In this document: in pieces, positions 1-6,595 of the stretch
Position numbering within the stretch: position 1 is the stretch's first letter
How the letters are laid out: the number at the start of each line of letters is the position of its first letter
NCBI GenBank assembly: GCA_036003885.1
Contig: DASYSA010000047.1
Coordinates: forward strand, 1 to 9,306
Source of the DNA: DASYSA01 sp036003885
Lineage (GTDB): Bacteria; Acidobacteriota; Blastocatellia; UBA7656
Reading direction: 5' to 3'
Length of the DNA: 9,306 bases
Notes under the pieces: model-generated
Database searches by the model: none
Told to the model about the DNA's origin: nothing
The model's input: the letters and a program-made list of their open reading frames with translations, nothing else
Translations under genes and position numbers: made by a program

Positions 1-2
1 CT

Positions 3-575
3 TTTTGGACCCCTGCGCGGATTCTCGCAACGGCCGTCGTAGTTGCGCTGGTAGTCATAGCGGCATGCCGATCCGAGGTCGCTACAAACTCAAACCTCGT
101 CTTGCCCGGCAGTCCGGTCTCGAGCGCCGCCTCGAAGGTCGTGCCTCGAGACTTTGACATTCCCACGCTGGACGGCAGCACGTTCAAGCTGTCTGAATAT
201 CGCGGCAAGGTTGTCGTCGTAGACTTCTGGGCGACCTGGTGTCCCCCGTGCCGTGAAGAGGTCCCTCAACTTGTGCGCCTGGCCCAGCAGAATCGGGCAC
301 GCGGCATCGAAGTCATCGGGCTTCATATCGATGATCAGGGTCGCTCCTCTCAGTCCGCCATTAAGAAGTTCATAACCCAGTACGAGATCAACTACACCGT
401 GGGGATGGCGTCGTACGAGATGTTCACTGCCTATCTGGGAACCGAAGAGGACACGATCCCACAGACTCTGGTCTTCGACCGGAAGGGCAACGCGGTAGCG
501 CACTTTGTCGGCTACGACCAGTCACACGCACGCAAGCTCGACGAGGCCGTCAACCTCGCGCTTGCCGGCTCATAG
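3..575 (+). CDS. TlpA-like thioredoxin-fold lipoprotein (5' end cut by window)
   Basis: Probable membrane-anchored thiol-disulfide oxidoreductase of the TlpA/ResA group, acting outside the cytoplasmic membrane on protein or cytochrome cysteines. The frame is open from base 3. It begins with a hydrophobic stretch (ILATAVVVALVVIAAC) ending in a lipobox IAAC, with the lipid-carrying Cys encoded at 66-68. This makes the product a lipoprotein whose first few residues lie before the window. Further on come DFWATWCPPCREE, with the redox CPPC encoded at 240-251, and a TIPQT segment that supplies the usual cis-proline of the thioredoxin fold. A TTG codon at 102 could be mistaken for the start, but that would remove the signal peptide. 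The Cys pair and lipobox are seen directly. The oxidoreductase role is family knowledge, and the client proteins are unknown. Pyruvate kinase follows after 120 bp in which I see no clear terminator. Confidence 0.9.
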   Translation, partial: FWTPARILATAVVVALVVIAACRSEVATNSNLVLPGSPVSSAASKVVPRDFDIPTLDGSTFKLSEYRGKVVVVDFWATWCPPCREEVPQLVRLAQQNRARGIEVIGLHIDDQGRSSQSAIKKFITQYEINYTVGMASYEMFTAYLGTEEDTIPQTLVFDRKGNAVAHFVGYDQSHARKLDEAVNLALAGS

Positions 576-695
576 GTCAACCTGCGCGGCCGCTGCCGTG
601 AGGCCGCCGAATTGAAAGGGCAGTCGTCACGCGGGAACCAACCATCAAAAGCTGTCTCACTCGCGGTGTTCAAACAACCAGCCGAGCCTTTTCTA

Positions 696-2126
696 ATGCG
701 TAGAGCGAAGATAGTCGCAACAATCGGGCCCGCTTCGGAGTCTGAAGAGAAACTCCGCAAGTTGATGCTCGCCGGCATGGACGTCGCCCGTATCAATATG
801 TCGCACGGCGAGCGCGTTCACCACGGGGAAGTCATCCAGCGCATTCGCGCGGTTGCCGCAGATCTGCACAAGCCGATCGCCATAATGCTCGATCTGTCCG
901 GCCCCAAGATTCGAACCGGCAAGCTTCGGGACGAAGAGGTTCTCCTCGAAGAAGGCGCCCAGGTTCGAATAACTTCCGAGGAGATCGAAGGCGACGCAAC
1001 GCGGTTCTCGGCTAACTATCCGCTGCTGGCCCGCGAAGTGCGAGCCGGCGACCGCATACTCATCAGCGACGGCGAACTCGAGCTCCAGGTAATCGACACC
1101 ACCCCGACCGACGTAATCGCCCGCGTCGTACACGGCGGGCCGCTGGGTGAACACAAAGGGATCAATCTGCCCGGCGCTCAGATCTCAATCCCCTCAACTA
1201 CTGAAAAAGATATCGCCGACTTGAAGTTCGGCATCGAGCGCGGCATCGATCTGGTCGCCCAGTCCTTCGTTCGCAGGGCGGAGGACTGTCGCCGCACGAG
1301 TGAGCTTATACAGGAATTCGGCGGAGATGCGCGCCTCATCGCCAAGATCGAGAAGCCCGAGGCCATGGATGACCTCGCACACATCCTGCGCGTAACCGAC
1401 GGCATCATGGTGGCCCGGGGTGATCTGGCCGTCGAGACCTCTACCGAGCGTGTTCCGGTCCTGCAGAAGAAGATGATCGCCGATGCCTTATACGCCGAGA
1501 AATCCATAATCACTGCGACCCAGATGCTTCAGTCGATGATCGAGAATCCACGGCCGACACGCGCGGAGGCCTCGGATGTGTCCAATGCAATCCTGGATGG
1601 CTCGGACGCGTTGATGCTGTCAGGTGAAACCGCGATTGGGCGCTTTCCCGTTGAGTCGGTCGAGATGATGGACCGAATCATTCGCTCAACCGAAGAGATG
1701 CTTTCGCCTGCCACCGTGGCAGTCAGGCAATCTATGCTTGGTCGCCGGTCCGGTTCATATGGCCGTGCAATCTCGGAAGCGGCGCTGCTTGCAGCTGAAG
1801 AGGTAAGTTGCCGCTTGATCGTAGTGATCACCAAGACGGGCCACATGGCCAGGCGGATTGCGGCGCTACGTCCGAGCCATCGAATAATCGCGCTTACGCC
1901 CGTGGAAAAGACCTATCGCCAATTGGCGGGTGCCTGGGGAGTGGAGCCCTACATGATCGACGACGCCTCGCGGCAGATTGTGTCGATGCTCGTTGCTGCG
2001 GACCAGGCTCTCGTGGAGAATCAATTGGCCGAGCGCGGTGAAACCGTGGTAGTGATGGCCGGTCGGGTCGATGACATAATCATCTCGCTCTCGATGAAGC
2101 TGCACCGAGTTGGTGACTTAACATAA
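696..2126 (+). CDS. pyk: Pyruvate kinase
   Basis: Converts phosphoenolpyruvate and ADP to pyruvate and ATP, the last step of glycolysis, in the cytosol. From ATG 696 the product is 476 aa, the usual family length, starting MRRAKIVATIGPASES. Longer in-frame starts (TTG 612, GTG 666) add a non-conserved leader. Barrel motifs seen: ARINMSHG (31-38), LDLSGPKIRTG (65-75), the catalytic lysine segment IAKIEKPEA (215-223), MVARGDLAVE (238-247), and the signature ITATQMLQSMIENPRPTRAE with the following SDVSNAILDGSDALMLSGETA. The B domain covers about 76-170, and the C-terminal domain runs from about 350. The residue after GP is Lys (K71) where potassium-dependent enzymes have Glu, and Leu/Ser replace the usual Thr/Lys two to three positions earlier. 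This is the pattern of potassium-independent pyruvate kinases such as E. coli PykA. No strong ribosome binding site precedes the ATG. The next gene starts 13 bp after the stop, so cotranscription is likely. Confidence 0.97.
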   Translation: MRRAKIVATIGPASESEEKLRKLMLAGMDVARINMSHGERVHHGEVIQRIRAVAADLHKPIAIMLDLSGPKIRTGKLRDEEVLLEEGAQVRITSEEIEGDATRFSANYPLLAREVRAGDRILISDGELELQVIDTTPTDVIARVVHGGPLGEHKGINLPGAQISIPSTTEKDIADLKFGIERGIDLVAQSFVRRAEDCRRTSELIQEFGGDARLIAKIEKPEAMDDLAHILRVTDGIMVARGDLAVETSTERVPVLQKKMIADALYAEKSIITATQMLQSMIENPRPTRAEASDVSNAILDGSDALMLSGETAIGRFPVESVEMMDRIIRSTEEMLSPATVAVRQSMLGRRSGSYGRAISEAALLAAEEVSCRLIVVITKTGHMARRIAALRPSHRIIALTPVEKTYRQLAGAWGVEPYMIDDASRQIVSMLVAADQALVENQLAERGETVVVMAGRVDDIIISLSMKLHRVGDLT

Positions 2127-2129
2127 TGT

Positions 2130-2144
2130 CAAATGACAAATGAC
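2130..2144 (+). repeat. Two tandem CAAATGA heptamers between pyk and the DUF3810 gene
   Basis: CAAATGA occurs at 2130-2136 and 2137-2143, followed by C. The second copy contains the ATG (2140) that is the longest possible start of the next gene. The same ACAAATGAC string surrounds the start of the hydrolase gene near 7336 on the other strand, and related heptamers fill the gap at 7332-7428. With only two units, chance cannot be ruled out for this copy alone. The match to the other sites is what makes it noteworthy. Confidence 0.6.
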
Positions 2145-3252
2145 CCTTGGGAGAAGCTTGAAGAAGTCAAAGCGACGCGCCACGATTTGGACAGCACTCA
2201 AGATCGGCGTCCTGGTCGTGGCCGTTGTGCTCGCTCTTATTCCGTTTCCTGCGGGTTGGGTCGAGCGCTTTTACTCAAGGGGTATCTATCCCTGGGTGCA
2301 ATCATGGCTGACGCCGCTTACTAACAGAATCTCATTCTCAGTTGGGGACGTGCTCCTCATAGCGCTGGCATTGGCCTTTCCCATCTGGTGGATCATCCGC
2401 ATTAAGTCGGCGCGTGGAAAGCGAAGAGGCGCCGTTGGTTCACTGTTCCTGAAGAGCCTGGTCGCAATCGCAATTATCTATTTGGCGTTCCTTGTGCTGT
2501 GGGGTTTCAACTACCAGCGATTGCCGCTGATGGCCAAGCTCGACTACGATGAGGCTCGCCTCACGGAGGATGCCAGGTACGGGTTGTTGCGCACGACGAT
2601 CGAACGGCTCAACACCGACTCGGAATCCGCGCACAGCTTAGAGTGGCCGAGCGAGGAGAGATGGAGAAGTCAACTTCTCGATGGGTTCAATCGCATTGTG
2701 ATCCAGCTGGGAAACCGCAGGGGAATCGCTCCGGCCGTGCCGAAGACTTCGCTCACTGATGTCTTACTGGGCAAGACCGGAGTCGGCGGGTTCACCAATC
2801 CGTTTGGCCTCGAGGTGATTCTGAACTCAGATCTGCTTCCGATTGAAAGGCCCTTCACGGTGGCTCATGAATGGGCGCATCTCGCGGGATTCGCCGACGA
2901 AGCTGAAGCTAACTTCATCGCGTTGCTCGCCTGCGGGGCATCTGAGACACCGGCGATCAGATATTCGGCCTGGCTCGCGTTGTTTCCCTATCTTCAACTA
3001 CACGAGAGACCGGCCCGTCCGGAAGATCGACTGCCCCAGCTCGCACCGGAGGTCATCGCAGATCTCCACGCGATCGCCGAGCGTGCAAGCAGACGCATGA
3101 GTCCGAAGATGAGCGAGGTACAGGGCCGGGTCTACGACGGCTTTCTCAAGGCCAACCGCGTTCAGGGCGGCATCGGCAGCTATGGCCTGTTCGTCAGGCT
3201 GATGCTCGGAACACGATTCGAAACCGAGTGGGTGCCCGCCCGTCGGAATTAA
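2140..3252 (+). CDS. DUF3810-family membrane protein with zinc-metallopeptidase-like HEWAH motif
   Basis: Resembles the DUF3810 family of uncharacterised bacterial membrane proteins. It is 370 aa from ATG 2140. Three membrane segments are apparent at about 16-38, 69-89 and 103-123. Basic clusters before the first (KKSKRR) and between the second and third (KSARGKRRG) place those loops inside, and therefore the large C-terminal domain outside the cytoplasmic membrane. That domain carries VAHEWAHLAGFADEAEANF (242-259). HEWAH fits the HExxH zinc-binding and catalytic motif, and Glu254 or Glu256 could be the third ligand. A peptidase role is inferred; no substrate is known. The start is uncertain. 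ATG 2140 sits in a CAAATGA heptamer with no ribosome binding site, while an in-frame TTG at 2158 has GGGAG at 2149-2153 just upstream and would still include all membrane segments. It lies 13 bp after pyk, so the two are probably cotranscribed. Its stop is 12 bp from that of the convergent small gene. Confidence 0.85.
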   Translation: MTLGRSLKKSKRRATIWTALKIGVLVVAVVLALIPFPAGWVERFYSRGIYPWVQSWLTPLTNRISFSVGDVLLIALALAFPIWWIIRIKSARGKRRGAVGSLFLKSLVAIAIIYLAFLVLWGFNYQRLPLMAKLDYDEARLTEDARYGLLRTTIERLNTDSESAHSLEWPSEERWRSQLLDGFNRIVIQLGNRRGIAPAVPKTSLTDVLLGKTGVGGFTNPFGLEVILNSDLLPIERPFTVAHEWAHLAGFADEAEANFIALLACGASETPAIRYSAWLALFPYLQLHERPARPEDRLPQLAPEVIADLHAIAERASRRMSPKMSEVQGRVYDGFLKANRVQGGIGSYGLFVRLMLGTRFETEWVPARRN

Positions 3253-3264
3253 GCACGAGGAAGG

Positions 3265-3504
3265 TCAGTCGCGGATGGAGACCAGATACCAGTCGCCGCT
3301 TTCAGCGCGGATTAGCTCGATCGTCTTTCCTTGTTCTGTCAGAACAGTGAAGCGCGCAACTCGCTCCTTCGCGTGGACCCCTTCCTCAATTGATTCGGCA
3401 AGTAGACGGGTGACCAGGTGCTCGTGACCGTCGATCACTATGCGGTGAGGCCGCTCGTCAGCGCGACTCCCTGAATAACACTCGACTTGTATCGGGCTTT
3501 TCAT
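3265..3504 (-). CDS. Small conserved hypothetical protein (DUF6504-like)
   Basis: A 79-residue protein starting MKSPIQVECYSGSRADERPH. The later part is rich in beta-strand-like segments (RIVIDGHEHLVTRLL, ERVARFTVLTEQGKTIELIRAESGDWYLVSIRD). The layout resembles the DUF6504 type of small protein: a short basic strand, a G-x-x-x-x-V turn, then a paired strand ending in G-x-W-x-L. That match is from memory and is tentative. I chose ATG 3504 because the conserved-looking sequence begins there and AAGG lies five bases upstream. The frame continues back to a GTG at 3552, inside the palindrome, but that extension (TRHTRDCHRQLYKVF) looks non-coding. There are no membrane segments, signal peptide or cysteine motif; the single Cys is residue 9. 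Function is unknown. It is divergent from ttcA and convergent with the DUF3810 gene. Confidence 0.65.
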   Translation of the reverse strand: MKSPIQVECYSGSRADERPHRIVIDGHEHLVTRLLAESIEEGVHAKERVARFTVLTEQGKTIELIRAESGDWYLVSIRD

Positions 3505-3525
3505 AAAGACCTTGTAAAGTTGTCG

Positions 3526-3552
3526 GTGACAGTCCCGGGTGTGACGCGTCAC
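3526..3552. promoter_or_regulatory. Candidate operator: perfect 12-bp palindrome plus a direct half-site
   Basis: GTGACGCGTCAC at 3541-3552 is a perfect palindrome. A further GTGAC half-site lies 15 bp away at 3526-3530, inside TGTCGGTGACA, itself a small inverted repeat. The group sits in the 139-bp gap between two divergent genes, about 37 bp upstream of the small gene's ATG and about 90 bp upstream of ttcA, a typical place for an operator. Binding by a dimeric regulator is inference. No regulator gene is in the window. Confidence 0.35.
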
Positions 3553-3567
3553 TCTTGAAGAACACTC

Positions 3568-3619
3568 GCGCTCTCCCGCTCTTCCACTCTCCCACTCTCC
3601 CCTTCTCCCCTTCTCCCCC
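3568..3619 (+). repeat. Degenerate octamer polypyrimidine tract upstream of ttcA
   Basis: Six consecutive octamers can be laid out from 3568 to 3615: GCGCTCTC, CCGCTCTT, CCACTCTC twice and CCCTTCTC twice, followed by CCCC. Apart from a few bases the plus strand is pure C/T for about 50 bp, ending 24 bp before the ttcA start. Each pair of identical neighbouring units suggests stepwise duplication with drift. Homopurine-homopyrimidine DNA of this kind can adopt triplex structures, but an effect on ttcA expression is speculation. Confidence 0.75.
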
Positions 3620-3643
3620 AGGTGCTACTATCACAGTTCGATT

Positions 3644-4531
3644 ATGGCAAACCCTGCCGATCACAACAAAGCAGAGAGGCTCAAAGAGCGACTGCTGCGT
3701 GGGGCCGGGAACGCCATCACCGACTTCAACATGATCGAAGAAGGTGATCGCGTCATGGTCTGCCTCAGCGGCGGCAAGGATAGCTATACTTTGCTTACCC
3801 TCTTGCTCGATCTTCAACGCCGCGCGCCCGTGCGCTTCGATCTGCTCGCAGTGAACCTCGACCAGAAGCAGCCCGGCTTTCCGCAACACGTACTCCCGGG
3901 ATATCTCACGGAATTGAAGGTCCCGTTCCGCATAATCGAACGCGACACATACTCGATTGTGAAAGCCCTCGTCCCCGAAGGCAAGACCACCTGCTCTGTC
4001 TGCTCGCGGCTGAGGCGAGGAATCCTCTATCAAACCGCGGTTTCAGAAGGCTGCACGAAGATCGCGCTCGGCCACCACGCTGACGACATCCTCGAGACAT
4101 TCTTCCTCAACCTCCTGTTCAGCGGTTCACTGAAGGCGATGCCGCCGGCGTTGCGAAGCGATGACGGGCGCAACATGGTTATCAGGCCGCTCTCCTATTG
4201 CCGGGAGTCTGACATCGCTGCTTTTGCCCAGACACAGAACTACCCCATCATTCCTTGCGATCTATGCGGGTCCCAGGAGAACCTGAAACGTAAGCGCGTC
4301 AAGCGGCTGATTGATGAGCTTCAGACTGAGATCCCACAGGTGCGATCCTCGATGCTGAAGGCGCTTGGAAACATTCGCCCGTCGCACCTGATGGACGTAC
4401 GGCTGTTCGACTTTCGCTCGCTCGCAAGCGCGAGCGCGAATCTCGCCGACGAACTGGATCAGGCCATCGGCGTTCATGGTGATCTGTCCGCCTCGACGCT
4501 CGCTCCTGTCGTCCTCGACAACACGTTCTAG
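3644..4531 (+). CDS. ttcA: tRNA 2-thiocytidine biosynthesis protein TtcA
   Basis: ATP-dependent sulfur transferase that thiolates cytidine 32 of certain tRNAs, a cytosolic iron-sulfur enzyme of the PP-loop family. The 295-residue product has the PP-loop motif SGGKDS at 42-47. It also has the CSVC pair (C117, C120) and a PCDLCG motif (C205, C208) that supplies the further cluster cysteine, plus GHHADDILETFFLN (143-156) and a C-terminal SHLMDVRLFDF segment, all characteristic of TtcA. Family length is about 300, so the gene looks intact. ATG 3644 is the first good start, and there is no clear ribosome binding site. TACTAT at 3626-3631 could be a minus-10 element, which would give a leader of only a few bases; this is weak evidence. 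The glycosyltransferase frame opens three bases after the stop, so the two may share a transcript although their functions are unrelated. Confidence 0.96.
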   Translation: MANPADHNKAERLKERLLRGAGNAITDFNMIEEGDRVMVCLSGGKDSYTLLTLLLDLQRRAPVRFDLLAVNLDQKQPGFPQHVLPGYLTELKVPFRIIERDTYSIVKALVPEGKTTCSVCSRLRRGILYQTAVSEGCTKIALGHHADDILETFFLNLLFSGSLKAMPPALRSDDGRNMVIRPLSYCRESDIAAFAQTQNYPIIPCDLCGSQENLKRKRVKRLIDELQTEIPQVRSSMLKALGNIRPSHLMDVRLFDFRSLASASANLADELDQAIGVHGDLSASTLAPVVLDNTF

Positions 4532-4534
4532 CTC

Positions 4535-6490
4535 GTGCAGACTCCCGCCTTCGAATCCAGTGACCGCGTCCGTCGACTGCCCCGATGGGTCTTTACGCTG
4601 CCATCTCATTTGAAGAACACAGGCGCACGGTCTGCCGGGATCAGCTCTGCCGGTGCAAATCATGCTTCGAAGGTCAGCGAGGCGGCGGAGGGCCAAGAGC
4701 AAATCAATCGCATGACCCTGCTTGGGTTCTTTGTTCTTCTTGTCATACTCAGTCTCCTTTTGCGCATATTCTACGCGGGGCACTTATATCAGGACGATGG
4801 CTTCTGGTTCACCTCGGCCGAAGAAATCCTTCGAGGCAAAGCGCTCTACCGCGAGATATACTTCGACAAACCGCCGGTACTTCCGCTCCTGTACGCGTTG
4901 TTATTCAAAGCCTTCGGCACTCACATCCTCACCATCCGGCTGTTCACGGTCCTCTACTCAGTCGCCATCTCGGCTGTTCTCTACACTCTGGGGAAGCGTC
5001 TCTACAATCCGCGCGTCGCGTGTCTTGGGGCGGGAATGTTCGTAGTCTTCAGTACTACTTACACAACGGGCCATGTGCAGGGGCTGAACACCGACTTCCT
5101 GATGATGCTGCCATACACCGCCGGCGCCTACTTCTTCATTCGTTCTCGCTTTGAACGTGACGAACGACGAGCAGGAGCATGGAAGCGGTCGTTCGCGTTG
5201 TTTGGCGGCGCTCTGGTCGGCGTAGCGTTTCAGGTCAATCCAAAGGCGGCCTTCGATCTCTTATTCTTCGGTATCTTCCTTCTGATCTCTCGTCGATGGT
5301 CCCGGAGGCCCAACGAGGCAGCCTTTTCGCCTAAGGGGGCTTCTGGAACGCCTCGCCGCGATGTTATCCGGTGGTCACTATTCGCACAGGCGTTGGGGGG
5401 GTTCGCAGCAGCCTCGCTTCCCTTCATCGGTTATCTCGCGGCTCGTCAATCGCTGGGAGCCTATTGGCAATACGTGTGGGCATGGGGCTCTCGCTACGCC
5501 GCCTATTATCCGGCGTCGGATGTCCTGGCCTCCGCATTACGCCAGAGCGTCGCCTACTTTGGGCTCAACAACACGCTCCTTGTTGGCCTCGCGTTTGTCA
5601 CGGCAAAGACAATCAGGCGAGCACGAGCGGCCCCGAACGCAGCGCGGCACACAGAAGAAGCTGTAGACCAGGATCTCATTCATCGTCGATCATGGGAATC
5701 GGATCTCACTCTTCTGATCTGGTTTGCGACTTCGTTTACGGGGCTGACGGTTGGAGGGAGGTTCTTCGGCCACTACTTCTTCCAGATCATGCCGAGTCTC
5801 TGCCTGATCGGCGCTCGCGGGCTGAGCGGAATCAGTTCTGCCTTACAGCGAAGAGGCGCACGGCGGATCGTGTTTGCTCTTCTCGCGGCCGGCTTTGCCT
5901 TCACAATCGTACGCTTTCATGGTCGAACTGCCGTGCTTGCCGCGGATTGGTTTCGCGGTACTCGAAGCGCGAGCACGGCAGGGTGGTATCACGAAAGGCT
6001 GAATCGCGAAGAGCGCAGGGTCGCGTCAGTAGTCCGGGAACTACCGGACAAGGAGGAATCGGCGGATCAGGTCGGCCTTGAAGACATCAGGCGGGACGGC
6101 GGGAGATCAGGTGAGGTCGGGGGTCCGCATGATTACCTCTTCGTATGGGGCTACCGCCCCGAGATCTACTACTGGTCAGGATTGCTTCCGGCGTCGCGAT
6201 ACTTGAGCACCCAGCCGCTCACGGGAATTCCTGCCGATGTCCACTACTTCGAGAGCGAGCGCCGTCTTCTGTTTGACGAGGCAATTACCGCACAGGCTCG
6301 GGAGCAACTTGTGCGTGACCTGGAAGAGACCAGACCCAGGTACATCGTCGACGAGCTGGGCATGTTCAATCCGGAATTGTCGCTCGAGGACTATTCAGAG
6401 ATGCATGAGTTCATGGAAAACTACAGGTACTATGGGACGACAGATCGATTCCTGATCTATAGACGAAGGGAGGATAGAAGGAGACGGTGA
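4535..6490 (+). CDS. GT39/ArnT-like membrane glycosyltransferase
   Basis: Probable polyprenyl-phosphate-sugar-dependent glycosyltransferase of the PMT/ArnT fold (GT39/GT83-like), moving a sugar onto a lipid or protein acceptor at the outer face of the cytoplasmic membrane. It is 651 aa from GTG 4535. A hydrophobic helix (about 61-80) is followed by LYQDDGFWFTSAEEI, containing the Asp-Asp pair at 87-88 expected for the catalytic first outer loop. Next come YREIYFDKPPVLPLLY (105-120) and many further membrane segments up to about 460, including GGRFFGHYFFQIMP (407-420). A soluble C-terminal domain (about 490-651) contains YLFVWGYRPEIYYWSG. The sugar and acceptor cannot be told from the sequence. 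The start is uncertain: residues 1-59 are polar and unconserved in appearance, and ATG 4712, just before the first helix, would give 592 aa. Neither has a well-placed ribosome binding site. The arginine-rich tail (YRRREDRRRR) comes from a purine-rich stretch just before the stop. Confidence 0.88.
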   Translation: MQTPAFESSDRVRRLPRWVFTLPSHLKNTGARSAGISSAGANHASKVSEAAEGQEQINRMTLLGFFVLLVILSLLLRIFYAGHLYQDDGFWFTSAEEILRGKALYREIYFDKPPVLPLLYALLFKAFGTHILTIRLFTVLYSVAISAVLYTLGKRLYNPRVACLGAGMFVVFSTTYTTGHVQGLNTDFLMMLPYTAGAYFFIRSRFERDERRAGAWKRSFALFGGALVGVAFQVNPKAAFDLLFFGIFLLISRRWSRRPNEAAFSPKGASGTPRRDVIRWSLFAQALGGFAAASLPFIGYLAARQSLGAYWQYVWAWGSRYAAYYPASDVLASALRQSVAYFGLNNTLLVGLAFVTAKTIRRARAAPNAARHTEEAVDQDLIHRRSWESDLTLLIWFATSFTGLTVGGRFFGHYFFQIMPSLCLIGARGLSGISSALQRRGARRIVFALLAAGFAFTIVRFHGRTAVLAADWFRGTRSASTAGWYHERLNREERRVASVVRELPDKEESADQVGLEDIRRDGGRSGEVGGPHDYLFVWGYRPEIYYWSGLLPASRYLSTQPLTGIPADVHYFESERRLLFDEAITAQAREQLVRDLEETRPRYIVDELGMFNPELSLEDYSEMHEFMENYRYYGTTDRFLIYRRREDRRRR

Positions 6491-6494
6491 GAGA

Positions 6495-6590
6495 GGGAAA
6501 TGCGAAATGCGAAATGCGGAATTCGCATTTCACCTTTTACATTTCTCGATTCGAAATTTCGCATTTCGCATTCCGCATTTCGCATTTCCC
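6495..6590. repeat. GAAATGC heptamer inverted-repeat element A (possible bidirectional terminator)
   Basis: Fills the gap between two convergent genes (stops at 6490 and 6596). On the left are tandem GAAATGC heptamers from 6495, on the right the reverse-complement GCATTTC heptamers up to 6590. The outer 17 bp (6495-6511 with 6574-6590) are perfectly complementary, and pairing extends to about 28 bp with two mismatches around a loop of about 40 nt. A nested perfect 8-bp stem (GAAATGCG with CGCATTTC, loop GAATT) lies at 6511-6531. Its position and folding suit a two-way transcription terminator, although there is no classical T-run. A related element lies at 8969-9038. Confidence 0.8.
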
Positions 6591-6595
6591 ATTTC

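Noticed and set aside
102..104. TTG as start of the TlpA-like gene
   Set aside because: The frame is open upstream and encodes a good lipoprotein signal peptide with lipobox, so the true start is before the window.
612..695. Longer start for pyruvate kinase (TTG 612 or GTG 666)
   Set aside because: The added residues do not resemble the family, and the protein from ATG 696 begins with the usual AKIVATIGPAS block at the right distance.
576..695. Terminator between the TlpA-like gene and pyk
   Set aside because: There is a short CGGCC/GGCCG pairing near 588-607 but no T-run and only five base pairs, so termination is not supported.
3626..3631. TACTAT as a separate promoter feature for ttcA
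   Set aside because: Only 4 of 6 matches and no minus-35 in the pyrimidine tract, so it is mentioned under ttcA but not called.
3458..4033. 191-codon minus-strand open frame opposite ttcA
   Set aside because: It lies mostly on the antisense of a clearly conserved gene, runs through the polypyrimidine tract and resembles no family.
5371..6081. 236-codon plus-strand frame inside the glycosyltransferase
   Set aside because: Shifted-frame shadow of the membrane protein; the composition is Arg/Ser/Gly-rich without motifs.
6495..6590. CRISPR array or mobile-element end
   Set aside because: The units are 7 bp and contiguous with no spacers, and there is no transposase, cas gene or target-site duplication nearby.
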